Shown here: in pieces, positions 49,001 to 57,459 of the stretch
How positions within the stretch are numbered: position 1 is the first letter of the stretch
Layout: the number at the start of each line of letters is the position of its first letter
Source: a bacterium
GTDB taxonomy: Bacteria > Acidobacteriota > Thermoanaerobaculia > Multivoradales > JAHEKO01
Direction: 5' to 3'
NCBI GenBank assembly: GCA_024224155.1
Contig: JAAENP010000254.1
Location: 1 to 64,000 of the forward strand
Length of the DNA stretch: 64,000 nucleotides
The notes under the pieces: generated by a model
What the model was told of the DNA's origin: nothing
Seen by the model: only the letters and a program-made list of their open reading frames with translations
The model's database searches: none
Made by a program: the position numbers and the translations under genes

Positions 49001-49307
49001 GCAAAAGGGCAATCAGTAGTTTCTGGGGCAGAGCATCGGCCGCAGCCGGTACCGCCGCGAGCCCCGACAACAAGGCGTCGCCGTCGACACTGGCACTGGA
49101 CCAGTCGCGGACCGTCCAGCCCCGCTCGCCGAGATGAGCCATGGCACAGGCCCCCTGAAACAGGAGGCCGATGCGCTGACGGTCGGTCAACCGGGCTGCC
49201 GCGAGCGGCTGCCCCACGGCCGGCCGCAACGCCGCATGCTCCAAACGCGGTCTGGATTTCCCGCGCAGTCTCGATCTCGCCGAGATCTTGCCTCTCTTCG
49301 CCACCAT
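46008..49307 (-). CDS. Sigma-54-dependent activator with very large TPR-like N-terminal region
   Basis: An 1099-residue enhancer-binding protein. Residues 1 to about 790 are helical, with TPR-like repeats rich in Ala/Arg/Leu (for example RAWEAVLPETTEERVECARS and ALLHTLRLHREVQ), and probably sense a signal. The AAA+ domain has Walker A GETGTGKE (824-831), the sigma-54 contact loop GSFTGA (871-876, Ser replacing Ala of GAFTGA), Walker B GGTVFLDEIGDLPL and FRADLYFRL. A Fis-type helix-turn-helix ends the protein (NGNRAEAARRLVINRQLLSYL). It has neither receiver nor GAF domain. Coupling to dppB suggests control of peptide uptake, an inference. Confidence 0.88.
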   Translation of the reverse strand: MVAKRGKISARSRLRGKSRPRLEHAALRPAVGQPLAAARLTDRQRIGLLFQGACAMAHLGERGWTVRDWSSASVDGDALLSGLAAVPAAADALPQKLLIALLRELFQTEGAPAGRGQGRRVARSLLVLWQQSVKAIAPGQAVDDLLQKAPFLWEQEFSRARACLAARATENGNSRLRVLGPRHFSRAMRKGAQDLAQVAGRLSGTDAREIWRADAGGRSPLRLAEAGHWRAAARAWEAVLPETTEERVECARSLYAVGRFQDALETLKGLRRPSARILRLWCLYRLGKLGPAKRELGAVDRADLTPRQRMQLLAVALRVLENRGATKEADRWLAEGLREQDAAARNRAELLAALNAWDRGDLETMRSRLDRVAKALNGVGGGEDFDWRWHKAKGLEATARKDGVVAAGHFGEALRIARRRLTPFEAGALWNELAMGRALAGDLDGAERALLHTLRLHREVQGSRVTTSALFNLAEIRLRLGRLIGVLDILERATAEDRRARNWRSLAHDLELWVRYELVRGRAHAALVRAREAIDELADRGISWRSEELHVLAARALGWLGRSEEAAAELESASMETAGELEPEEVPALWALAGDREAALAAAPDGSLRRLWSMVLTGTDPSADDWRALEEVEPYRAGRFVFDVELVAPGTSPPAILRRAVVALREAGAGPLAERLDARDATAWRALGAYLAGRRTTAEELDRLFVDAGYPEVRLLFRRPTGDQVLREGRGGVNEISRSLARGDLVLQAPFIDEVQKTLLAILAESLEPHSLALEAEGVAEGDSQRAGAPSSQSAIVSQSAAVFDVLERAGLLAASEVPIMILGETGTGKELLAKEVHAKSRHSDGPFVVLNCAAVAEELLASDFFGHVKGSFTGAARDRAGIFETARGGTVFLDEIGDLPLGAQGFLLRVLQEGEVRRVGESLPRKVEVRVVAATHRDLEGMVEEGSFRADLYFRLRVGALELPPLRDRGEDVLILAEHFLHRDPVSRVLGLSEAARRLLLDCDWPGNVRELKNVLSVAAALAAGGEVLPEHLDLPYRPARAGTTPDIGYHELVLNYRRRLVRDALRSANGNRAEAARRLVINRQLLSYLVRTLELDP

Positions 49308-49403
49308 CTCCCCCGTTCTCCGCGGGCCCGCTCAACCAAGCCGACGGAATGTTTGATCGGAAAGCTCACCGGATCTTACACCCGAGCGGACGGCTCTCGC
49401 CGA

Positions 49404-52400
49404 TCAGCGAAGCTCGACGCGCTCGAGGGTTCCGCCCCGCGCAGTGATCGTGCGCTCCCAGGAGCGACCGTCGCTCGCTTCGGCGCGGATCAGCCACTGC
49501 CCGTCCGGAACCCCGGAGATCACTGCGGTTCCCGAGTAGAGCAGCCATCTGTCCCTCAGAGAGCCCCAATTCGGCACCCGGAGCGACCGCCCGTCCGGGC
49601 CGGTCAGACGCACCTCCGCCTTGACCGGCTCGCCCTGGATCTCGGGAACCACCACCTCGAGTCGCGCTTCGGGCGTCAGCGCTACCGGCACAGGAACCGT
49701 CGAGGGACTTTCGGCACGGACGGCGGCGACCGCAAAGCCGGGCGCGAGCACCAGAACGTCCCACACGCCGGGCGGCACCGTCGAGACCCGGACCCGCCCG
49801 TGCCCGATCGATGGGTAGCTGCCGACCTCGAACGCGCGACCCTCGTCTACCACAGCCACGGTTACGCTCTGCGGTGCGCCGCCCGCCGCCGAAAGAACCT
49901 GAAGCAAAATGCCGCGATTGGCGCTGAGGCGCAACACCAGACCCTCCAGAGGAGTATCGGGCCCAACCGCAAGGTTGAGCTCACCCGAAGCGTAGCCGGT
50001 CTTCTCCGCGCGCAGGCGGTAGCTGCCGGTGCCGACCTCCTCGATCCGAAAGAAGCCCTCGGAATCTGTAGTTTCCGAACCTCGCCAGATTCGCGGCATG
50101 TCGTCGGCCACCGGCTGCAGAGGCTCGAGCTTCACCGCGGCGCCGGCTATCGGCTCCGACGTCGCCGTATCCAAGATGTGCCCGGTAACCCGTACCGTCG
50201 ACAGATCGATGACGATGGCTTCGTCACCGCTCATTGAAACCACTTCGGTATGTACTCCCGGCACCGATATCTCGTGAGGGCCCGGTTTGAGCCCCGAAAG
50301 CTCAAAGCGCCCTTCGTGATCCGTCGTGACCCGGGCCATCCACTGAACCTCGAGCCCCCGAATCCCGAGGTGGACCCCGGCGACCGGCTGGCCGTCTCTA
50401 AGAACGGTTCCGGTCAAGGTCAACCCGGCGGTGAACTCCAGATCCAGCGTCTGCTCATTCGCTCCCGCCGAGATCTCGATCCGTGCGTCGGCCGTCTGTC
50501 CGGTCGCCTCGATCCGGGCCGCGATCATCCACTCGCCGGCGCTCAATCCCTTCACCTCATAGGAGCCATCCGCGCGAACCAGGCCCAAGCTGACTTGGCG
50601 CGGCGTCATCTGGACCGCGTAGACCTGGACATTCCTGACCGCGGCATCTTCCAACCCCAGGAGCCGACCCCGCACCGTCGTGCCGGCCTCGAGACGGATC
50701 TCTATTCCAGAAAGAGGCGTGCCCGCCACTTCGAAGGCGGCTCCCGAGACGGCGGGGGCGTAGCCTTGCTTCTCCACATGAAACTGAAAGCTCCCGTCCG
50801 GAACGTCGGTAAACCGGAACGCCCCGTCGGGCCCGGTCTCCTGTCCGGCGCCCCCAAAATTCATGAACTCGCTCGGAGCGACGAGCCGAACCAGGGCTCC
50901 GGCGACCGGACTGCCGCCGTCGCCCACGACCCGCCCGGCGACTTCCGTGCCGGCCTCGAAGACGAGGTCGAGCCGGTTCTCCCCGAGCGCCACTTCGAGC
51001 TCACGCACCAACTGCCGGTCCGCATCCCGCACCACAACCTGGCGCAGCCCCGGCTCGACCCCCTCGAGCCGGTAGCGTCCATCGCCGTCTGAGCGCGAGA
51101 ACGCTCCCCGCATGAACGACGCCCGAGCGCCCGGTTCCACGTGGATCGAGACGAACGCCTCGCTCACGGGCTCCCCGTTCGACCCGAGAACCCTACCGGT
51201 GATGGTCGCGCCGCGCTCGAGCACGATCTCGAGCCCGCTGACCGCCTCGCCGGCAGCCACCTCCAGGTCCTCGAGGGCTGACGTGCGCCAGCCCTCGGCA
51301 TTCACGGTCAGGCGCAGCGGTCCAGGTGACACATTCTCGATTTCGAACTCTCCGTCGCCGTCCGTCTCGGCGGAACCCTGGCCCGACGAGCTCGAGAAAC
51401 CCCCTGCAACGGTCCGTCGCACGAGCACCTGGACCCTGGCCCCCTCGACGGGATGCCGATTCGCCCCGAGAACGCGCCCAGAAACCCTTGCGGCCCGCTC
51501 CAGTACGATCTCCAGCGGCTCGCTGGTCGGAACCTTCACGCCCGGTACCGACTGCTCGCCATAGCCCTCGAGACGAATCATCAAGCTGATTTCGCTGCCC
51601 GCCGTCAGATCCTCGAGTTGGAATTCCCCGCGCTCGTTGGCTGTCGCGCTCACGCCGCTCTCGAAAGGCGAGAAACTGCTCCGCGTCAGCATCCTCATAT
51701 CGTTGGGGGTTCCCGACACCTCGGCGCCGGCCAGAGGCTCGCCCTCACGGTTGACAATGAGCCCGCCAACCGCCGCGCCCGGCTCGAGGGCCGTCGTACC
51801 GAGATCGGTTCCCCCCGGCGAGATTTCGAGGGCCAGAACCTCGACACGAACGAAACCCGCGGCCTCGACTTCAAGGTCGTAGCTGCCGGCGTTCACATGG
51901 GGGATCTCGTACTTGCCGTCCTCATCGGTCCGAACGCTCTCCCGCAACGGTTCCTGGTATCTCGACATCAGAAGCCGGGAGAGCGACTCGCCACCGGCGC
52001 TCGATCTCGCCAGACTTACCTCAGCACCGGCGACCGGCGCGCCGTCGGTGTCCACGATCCGGCCGAACGCCCCAGTACCTTGAGTAAGAATGATCTCGAA
52101 ACCCACCCGATCGCGCCCGGCTTCGAGTCCCGCGGCCTCGACCTCGGTCGTGGCATAGCCCTCGAGTTTCGCTCTAACCGTGTACCGATGACCAGGAACC
52201 AACGGGCTGAGAACAAAACCGCCGTCGGGGCCCGAATACGACAGAGCCGGCGGATTACGCAGGGCGACTCGAGAGACCTTGGTCCGACTCGGAGCGGCCC
52301 TCGCTGTGACCTCCACTTCGGAAAGCGGATCGCCCGAGCTGTTCCGGACGACTCCCAGCAGTCGAATCGAAGGGATCAGAGCCACGGTCGGCACGGACGA

Positions 52401-53504
52401 GCCCCTGTCGACAATCTCGGCACTCCCCGGAAGGTAGCCTTCGGCGGCCGCGCTCACCGAGCGCCGGTACCCTGCTCGGCTTGGCAGAAGCGGAAGCCGG
52501 TAGCCACCCGCGGCATCGGTCTCGGCCCACGCGGAAAGCTCGCGCGCCACCCAGACCAGAGCACCGTCGACCGGCCGTCGAGCCTCGGCGTCGACAACCG
52601 TGCCCGAGAATTCGACCGGAGCCGACAGACGGATCACCAGCGGCGACTCGAGCTTGGAGGAATCCTCCAGTTCGGCGTTCTGCGATCCGGATGAACCGTC
52701 GGCAGTGCTGGCCCTCACCTCGAGCGGCTGGCCGCTCGGGACCGCGAGCTCGAGTCGGCCGGTCTCGTTGGTCAATCCGACCGACCAGCGGTTGAGACGC
52801 ATCAGAGACCCGGGCTCGGCGCGCCCCAGCCCCCGGACTTCGACCTCAATTCGCCGAGGAGCCCTCTCGAGCTCGAAGCGCACGGGCTCTCCCTCGGTAG
52901 TCACGCTCTTGGGCTCGACAAACGAATTCTCGAAAACCGAGATCTCCAGGCGCTCGCCGTCGCCACGAGGCAAGAGCGCGCGTCCGTCCTCATCGGTGGT
53001 CGCCCTGCGACGCACCGGAACCCACCGAGAAGAGGCGGGCCATCGGCGCCTCGCCGGGTCCCTCCGGACGCTCGCTCCAACTCGAGCACCGGCGATCGGC
53101 TCGCCATTGCCGTCGACGACTCTGATCTCCACCGGCGTGTCTTCTGCGAGCTCAACCGCCGGCAGCTCGATCGGACCCAGCAGCGGTCGAAGATGAAACT
53201 CCTGTGCCAGGTATCCGCGGGCAGCGAGGCGCAGTCGCCACATCCCGACTCCGGGCGCAGCCAGCTCGAATCTTCCCGAATCGTCGACCTCGGTCGAGAC
53301 CACAGCCTCCGGCGCCCACTTGCCTTCGAGCGCCAACAAGCCGAGGGCGTGGTCGGAGATCTCGGGCAGTAGCCGGACTTCGGCTCCGGCCCTCTGCGCC
53401 GTGGGGCCGAGATTCACCCTGCCGCGAATGGCAACCTCGGCGGACACCACCGAAGCCAGAGCCACGACGCCCCACAGGCCGACCAAGAGTCTCCGAAGGA
53501 CCAT
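49404..53504 (-). CDS. Giant secreted protein made of tandem carboxypeptidase-regulatory-like domains
   Basis: A 1366-residue protein. A signal peptide (LLVGLWGVVALASVVSA) is followed by roughly 12-13 beta-sandwich units of about 80-100 residues. Each unit has a strand pattern such as G-x-V-x-D-x-x-G-x-P-(V/L)-x-G-A-x-V, then DGxYxLxxVxPG, then V-x-A-x-G-(Y/F). Examples are RIVDTDGAPVAGAEVSLARS, GRVLGSNGEPVSEAFVSIHV and GHILDTATSEPIAGAAVKLE. No enzyme domain, TonB plug or sorting signal was found at either end. It is probably an extracellular or periplasmic adhesive/scaffold rod. It lies between aroA and the sigma-54 gene, all on one strand. Confidence 0.85.
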   Translation of the reverse strand: MVLRRLLVGLWGVVALASVVSAEVAIRGRVNLGPTAQRAGAEVRLLPEISDHALGLLALEGKWAPEAVVSTEVDDSGRFELAAPGVGMWRLRLAARGYLAQEFHLRPLLGPIELPAVELAEDTPVEIRVVDGNGEPIAGARVGASVRRDPARRRWPASSRWVPVRRRATTDEDGRALLPRGDGERLEISVFENSFVEPKSVTTEGEPVRFELERAPRRIEVEVRGLGRAEPGSLMRLNRWSVGLTNETGRLELAVPSGQPLEVRASTADGSSGSQNAELEDSSKLESPLVIRLSAPVEFSGTVVDAEARRPVDGALVWVARELSAWAETDAAGGYRLPLLPSRAGYRRSVSAAAEGYLPGSAEIVDRGSSVPTVALIPSIRLLGVVRNSSGDPLSEVEVTARAAPSRTKVSRVALRNPPALSYSGPDGGFVLSPLVPGHRYTVRAKLEGYATTEVEAAGLEAGRDRVGFEIILTQGTGAFGRIVDTDGAPVAGAEVSLARSSAGGESLSRLLMSRYQEPLRESVRTDEDGKYEIPHVNAGSYDLEVEAAGFVRVEVLALEISPGGTDLGTTALEPGAAVGGLIVNREGEPLAGAEVSGTPNDMRMLTRSSFSPFESGVSATANERGEFQLEDLTAGSEISLMIRLEGYGEQSVPGVKVPTSEPLEIVLERAARVSGRVLGANRHPVEGARVQVLVRRTVAGGFSSSSGQGSAETDGDGEFEIENVSPGPLRLTVNAEGWRTSALEDLEVAAGEAVSGLEIVLERGATITGRVLGSNGEPVSEAFVSIHVEPGARASFMRGAFSRSDGDGRYRLEGVEPGLRQVVVRDADRQLVRELEVALGENRLDLVFEAGTEVAGRVVGDGGSPVAGALVRLVAPSEFMNFGGAGQETGPDGAFRFTDVPDGSFQFHVEKQGYAPAVSGAAFEVAGTPLSGIEIRLEAGTTVRGRLLGLEDAAVRNVQVYAVQMTPRQVSLGLVRADGSYEVKGLSAGEWMIAARIEATGQTADARIEISAGANEQTLDLEFTAGLTLTGTVLRDGQPVAGVHLGIRGLEVQWMARVTTDHEGRFELSGLKPGPHEISVPGVHTEVVSMSGDEAIVIDLSTVRVTGHILDTATSEPIAGAAVKLEPLQPVADDMPRIWRGSETTDSEGFFRIEEVGTGSYRLRAEKTGYASGELNLAVGPDTPLEGLVLRLSANRGILLQVLSAAGGAPQSVTVAVVDEGRAFEVGSYPSIGHGRVRVSTVPPGVWDVLVLAPGFAVAAVRAESPSTVPVPVALTPEARLEVVVPEIQGEPVKAEVRLTGPDGRSLRVPNWGSLRDRWLLYSGTAVISGVPDGQWLIRAEASDGRSWERTITARGGTLERVELR

Positions 53505-53559
53505 TTCCCTACTCGTGTCTTTCTATACTCGGAGGCGGCGTCTGTCCAGCGATTAGCGC

Positions 53560-54861
53560 TCAAATCGGCGCTTCACAGACCGCGCGAAAATCTCTCCAGA
53601 AGTCCGGGTAGGACTTGGCGACGACCTCGGGCACGGCGATCGAGAGGCCGGAACGGCGAAGGCCCAGGAGCGCGAAGCTCATCGCGATGCGGTGGTCGTC
53701 GGCGGTGTCGATGGTCACGGGCCGAGGCGCTGGCTCGTGCTGCGCCCAAACGCCCGGGACCGTTATCGCGTCGGGTCTCTCGATCACGCCCTCGACGCCG
53801 GCGCGCTCCAGCTCGGTCGCGACGACCGCCAGACGGTCACTCTCTTTGAGGCGCAGGTGACCGACGCCGGTGATCTCGGTGGTTCCAGCGGCGAAAGGAG
53901 CCATGACCGCCAAGGTGGGCACTTGATCGGGCATGTCCGAGAAGCTTTCGGTGACGGCCCCCAGGCAGGTGGGTCCGACGACTTCGAGGCCGCCGTCGAT
54001 CCAGTCACATCGAACGCCCATCCTTTCGAGAACCGCAAAGAAGCGGGAGTCCCCCTGTGCGGAGCCGGGTCTCAGCCCCATCAAGCTGACCCGGCCCGCG
54101 GTAAGCGCAGCCGCGGCGCCGAAGTAGCAGGCGCTCGAGTAATCGGCCTCCACCTCGAAGCTCCGAGGTTCCTCTGCAACTACCTGCGGCGCGATCGTAA
54201 AGTTGTTGTCCGCTCGGCCAACGACCAAGCCGAAGTCCTCCATGACCCGCGACGTCAGTTCTACGTACGGAGCAGAGGCGAGCCCGGTGACGTCGATCGA
54301 GACCGACTCGCGGGCTCGAACCGAGGCCATCAGAAGCGCGGACAGGAACTGACTCGAGGAGCTCGCATTCAAACTGGCCCGGCCGCCCTGAAGCGAGCCG
54401 CCCCGAATTCGAATCGGCGCGAAGCCCTCGTTCTGGAGGCACTCGATCTCGGCGCCCAGATCCCTGAGTGCCGCGATCAACGGGCCGAGCGGTCGCTGGC
54501 GCAGTCGCTCGGTGCCGTCGAGAGTCCAGAAACCGGGTCGCGTCGCCAGTGACGCCGTCAGGAAGCGGAGCATCGTGCCCGAAGCCCCGCAGTCGATGTC
54601 CGCCCGTTTCACCGATCTTTCTCTCTCAATCCTCAAATCGCCGGCAACTCGCTTCACCGCGTATCCGAGCCGGTCGAGGGCCACCACCATCGCGGCCGTG
54701 TCCTCGGACTCGAGCGGCCGGATGATCTCGGTCGCTCCACCGGCGAGGAGTGAGAGATTGAGAGCGCGGTTGGTGACGCTCTTCGAGGACGGGAGACGAA
54801 CCGTGCCGTGGGCCCGCGCTGGCGGACCGATCGGCCGAACGCCTTCACCTGAAACGTTCAC
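53560..54861 (-). CDS. aroA: 3-phosphoshikimate 1-carboxyvinyltransferase (EPSP synthase)
   Basis: A 433-residue enzyme joining shikimate-3-phosphate and PEP in aromatic amino-acid synthesis. Active-site blocks are RLPSSKSVTNRALNLSLLAG, ADIDCGASGTMLRFLTA, SSQFLSALLMAS and SFSDMPDQVPTLAVMAPFA, with LRLKESDRLAVVATEL and TADDHRIAMSFALLG towards the end. GTG 54861 overlaps the stop of the upstream lpxH-like gene (GTGA), which fixes the start; residues read further upstream are that gene in another frame. The class (glyphosate-sensitive or tolerant) was not assigned. Confidence 0.96.
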   Translation of the reverse strand: MNVSGEGVRPIGPPARAHGTVRLPSSKSVTNRALNLSLLAGGATEIIRPLESEDTAAMVVALDRLGYAVKRVAGDLRIERERSVKRADIDCGASGTMLRFLTASLATRPGFWTLDGTERLRQRPLGPLIAALRDLGAEIECLQNEGFAPIRIRGGSLQGGRASLNASSSSQFLSALLMASVRARESVSIDVTGLASAPYVELTSRVMEDFGLVVGRADNNFTIAPQVVAEEPRSFEVEADYSSACYFGAAAALTAGRVSLMGLRPGSAQGDSRFFAVLERMGVRCDWIDGGLEVVGPTCLGAVTESFSDMPDQVPTLAVMAPFAAGTTEITGVGHLRLKESDRLAVVATELERAGVEGVIERPDAITVPGVWAQHEPAPRPVTIDTADDHRIAMSFALLGLRRSGLSIAVPEVVAKSYPDFWRDFRAVCEAPI

Positions 54862-55553
54862 GGCTGCCTGAATTCGCCGGGAATCCACTCGACCGCGTGG
54901 GTCGCGAACCACGCGTCCAGAATCCGGACCCTGCCTTCCGGTACCTCCCAGTCATGCCGCTCGTGGAAGTGTCCGAGCAGCAGTTCGTCATAGCCCTCGC
55001 TGAGTCGCTTTCGGCCGTAGGCCAGGAGGACTTCCTCGGGAATCCGAGTTTTGTGCTTGAAATTGGTCTTGGAGAGGCCGTGCTCGGCGCGTTGAATCAG
55101 CAAATCCGCTATTGTCCTGGGCAATCCCAGCATACCCAGGCGGCTCAGACGGTTCTTCGAGAACCGGCGCCAAAAACGGTACAGGTAGTCGCGCGCGTTC
55201 AGACCGTCACCGTGAACGACCAGATACCTGCGCCCACAAGTCTCGAAGGAAAACTCGGCACCAATCGAGTCGAAGTAGGCTTCGTACTCGCTCCCCCGCA
55301 AGAAGAAGTCCCGGTTACCCTCGATATAGTGAGTGGGCACACCGCGATCGCGGAGGCGCTGGAGCGAATCGACGACAAGGGCGATCTCGGGGGTCTCGAA
55401 GCGCCGGCTGCCGACCCAGACCTGAAAGAGGTCACCGAGAAGAATCAGCCGCTCGCAGTCGTCCGGACGGAGAGCGTCGATCTGGTCGGCGAGCGGTGAG
55501 GCCGCGCCTCCCGGGCCTCCCAGGTGGGCGTCAGCGATGGCCGCTACAGACAT
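54858..55553 (-). CDS. LpxH-like UDP-2,3-diacylglucosamine diphosphatase (calcineurin-like phosphoesterase)
   Basis: A 231-residue metallophosphoesterase. The five metal motifs are in order: IADAHLGG (with Ala where DxH normally starts SD-H), LLGDLFQVWVG, IEGNRDFFL, VVHGDGLNARD and LLGHFHERHDW. The insertion with HxxR-like helix DYLYRFWRRFSKNRL is typical of LpxH. In lipid A synthesis it releases UMP to give lipid X, so the cell probably makes lipopolysaccharide. Other members of the fold act on different phosphodiesters. It precedes aroA with a 4-bp overlap and follows the apbC gene by 25 bp. Confidence 0.85.
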   Translation of the reverse strand: MSVAAIADAHLGGPGGAASPLADQIDALRPDDCERLILLGDLFQVWVGSRRFETPEIALVVDSLQRLRDRGVPTHYIEGNRDFFLRGSEYEAYFDSIGAEFSFETCGRRYLVVHGDGLNARDYLYRFWRRFSKNRLSRLGMLGLPRTIADLLIQRAEHGLSKTNFKHKTRIPEEVLLAYGRKRLSEGYDELLLGHFHERHDWEVPEGRVRILDAWFATHAVEWIPGEFRQP

Positions 55554-55578
55554 GACTTCGGGCGTGGCCGGTGGACCC

Positions 55579-56658
55579 CTAGAAGATCGATAGCCTGGGT
55601 GGGGTGTTGGCGACCGCCGCCGCTACCACAGCGTCCGCCAGCTTACGGAACGATTCAGCGTGCGCACCGTCGGGCTCGGCTTCGACCACCGGCACGCCGG
55701 CGTCGCAGCCGTGCATGATCGCCGGATCGAGCGGCACTCGACCCAGGAAGTTGCAGCCTAGGACCTCGGCGGTCTTCTCACCACCTCCGCGCTTGAACAC
55801 ATCGGTGGTCTCACCGCAGTGGGCGCAGACGAAGCCCGACATGTTCTCGATGATGCCGACGATCGGCACGTTGACTTTCTTGAACATCGAAAGGCCCTTG
55901 CGGGCGTCGATCAAGGCGATATCCTGAGGTGTGGTGACCACGATCGCGCCCGAGAGCGGCACCCGCTGGCTGATCGTGAGCTGAGCGTCACCGGTGCCCG
56001 GCGGCAGATCCACGATCATGTAGTCGAGCGCTCCCCACTCGACATCGCCGAGAAGCTGCTCGATCGCCTTCATCACCATCGGCCCGCGCCAGATCATCGC
56101 GGTATCGGTGTCGACGATAAAGCCCAGTGACATGAGTTTGACGCCATAGCGCTCGAACGGGAGGATCCGGTCGCCGTCGACACGCGGTCGCTCCTGGATG
56201 CCGAACATCATCGGCAGCGATGGACCATAGATGTCCGCGTCCAAGAGGCCCACTCGGTGTCCGGCCTGGGCCAGGCTGACCGCCAGATTGACGGCGACCG
56301 TGGACTTCCCGACCCCACCCTTTCCGCTGGCGACGGCCACCACGTTGGCGACTTCGGGAATCAGGCTCGCGTCGCGGGAGACCGCCTCCTGCGCCGGCGC
56401 CGAGGGGCGCTGGAGCCGGAGCTCGACGTCGACCTCCCGGACCTCATTCAAACCGCCGACAGCGTCCTTCACGGCTCGCCTCACGTCGTCGGCGAGCTCC
56501 TCGCGATGGGTAGCTATCTCGAGCTCGACCCGAACTTGCCCCGAATCCTCCACGGCGACGCGATCGACGAACCCGAAGGACACTATGTCGCGGCTCATCC
56601 CAGGAAACCGGACTTCCCTGAGTTTGTTCCAAACGGCTTGCTCCAGAGGCTCTGACAT
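55579..56658 (-). CDS. apbC: Iron-sulfur cluster carrier ATPase (Mrp/ApbC/NBP35 family)
   Basis: A 359-residue protein. An N-terminal DUF59 (MIP18-like) domain with LREVRFPGMSRDIVSFGFV is followed by a deviant-Walker P-loop ATPase, VASGKGGVGKSTVAVNLAV, DADIYGPSLPMMFG and DYMIVDLPPGTGDAQLT. The cluster-binding CxxC is in SGFVCAHCGETTDVF. It transfers Fe-S clusters to apo-enzymes in the cytoplasm. ATG 56658 has AGGAG about ten bases upstream and is preferred over the GTG two codons earlier. It lies between the plsC-like gene (11 bp) and the lpxH-like gene. Confidence 0.94.
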   Translation of the reverse strand: MSEPLEQAVWNKLREVRFPGMSRDIVSFGFVDRVAVEDSGQVRVELEIATHREELADDVRRAVKDAVGGLNEVREVDVELRLQRPSAPAQEAVSRDASLIPEVANVVAVASGKGGVGKSTVAVNLAVSLAQAGHRVGLLDADIYGPSLPMMFGIQERPRVDGDRILPFERYGVKLMSLGFIVDTDTAMIWRGPMVMKAIEQLLGDVEWGALDYMIVDLPPGTGDAQLTISQRVPLSGAIVVTTPQDIALIDARKGLSMFKKVNVPIVGIIENMSGFVCAHCGETTDVFKRGGGEKTAEVLGCNFLGRVPLDPAIMHGCDAGVPVVEAEPDGAHAESFRKLADAVVAAAVANTPPRLSIF

Positions 56659-56669
56659 GGGCACTTCTC

Positions 56670-57425
56670 CTAGGAAGATCCAAGGGCTATCAGTCGTTCG
56701 ACTTGCTCTCGGACTTCCTGAATGAGCTCTTGCTTACGGCTGACCCCGAAGTCCTGAACCGGCATCGGGCCTCCGTAGTTTACCCGCACTACACCCGGGC
56801 GTATCTTGAGACTCTTCTTGGGCTGGATCTCCGCACTGCCGGCGATTCCCACGGGCACGATTGCCAGTCCGCTCTTCAACGCCAGTAAGAAGCCGCCGCG
56901 CTGGAAGGACAGAAGCTCATCGCTCAGAGACCGGGTGCCCTCCGGGAAGACGAGCACCGAAACTCCCGCCTCCTCGAGCTGGGTGACCGCGACCGCGAAG
57001 CTGTTCCGCGCCGTGCTCAGATCACTGCGGTCGATGGTCACAAAGCCACCCATTCTGAGCGCCCAGCCGAAGAGCGGGATCTGAAACAGGCTCTTCTTGG
57101 CCAGGAACCTGGTCTGGCCGGGCAGGGTGGTAAGCAGAGCCGGGATATCAAAGAGGCTCCTATGGTTGGCCATGAAGACGTACTGACCCTCTTGATCGAG
57201 AGGCACTTCGAAGGCCGGTAGCGCGCGCACCCCTCCAAAGAAAAGCACGCCGCGGCTCCAAGTCCTCGCAACCCAGAAGATGAAATGGCCGCGTGATCCG
57301 ATCCAGCCGAAGAGCAAGGCCACCGTGGCCCAGAAGAGAGTCCCGACAACCAGAAAACCGTTCCCGATCAGAGTGCCGAAGAACACCTTCAGAACCGACC
57401 AAAACCCCGTAGTTGAAACCGTCAT
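56670..57425 (-). CDS. 1-acyl-sn-glycerol-3-phosphate acyltransferase (PlsC-like)
   Basis: A 251-residue membrane acyltransferase that makes phosphatidic acid from lysophosphatidic acid. An N-terminal hydrophobic hairpin (about 20-55) anchors it. The catalytic block is FMANHRSLFDIPAL (H-x4-D), the substrate block is VLVFPEGTRSLSDE and FQRGGFLLAL is the third motif. IVPVGIAGSAEI matches block IV. Length is normal. It starts 34 bp from the divergent small membrane-protein gene and heads the minus-strand run apbC, lpxH-like, aroA. Confidence 0.92.
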   Translation of the reverse strand: MTVSTTGFWSVLKVFFGTLIGNGFLVVGTLFWATVALLFGWIGSRGHFIFWVARTWSRGVLFFGGVRALPAFEVPLDQEGQYVFMANHRSLFDIPALLTTLPGQTRFLAKKSLFQIPLFGWALRMGGFVTIDRSDLSTARNSFAVAVTQLEEAGVSVLVFPEGTRSLSDELLSFQRGGFLLALKSGLAIVPVGIAGSAEIQPKKSLKIRPGVVRVNYGGPMPVQDFGVSRKQELIQEVREQVERLIALGSS

Positions 57426-57459
57426 GTCGCTGCTTGGGCCCTTGCTACAATCCTCGCGG

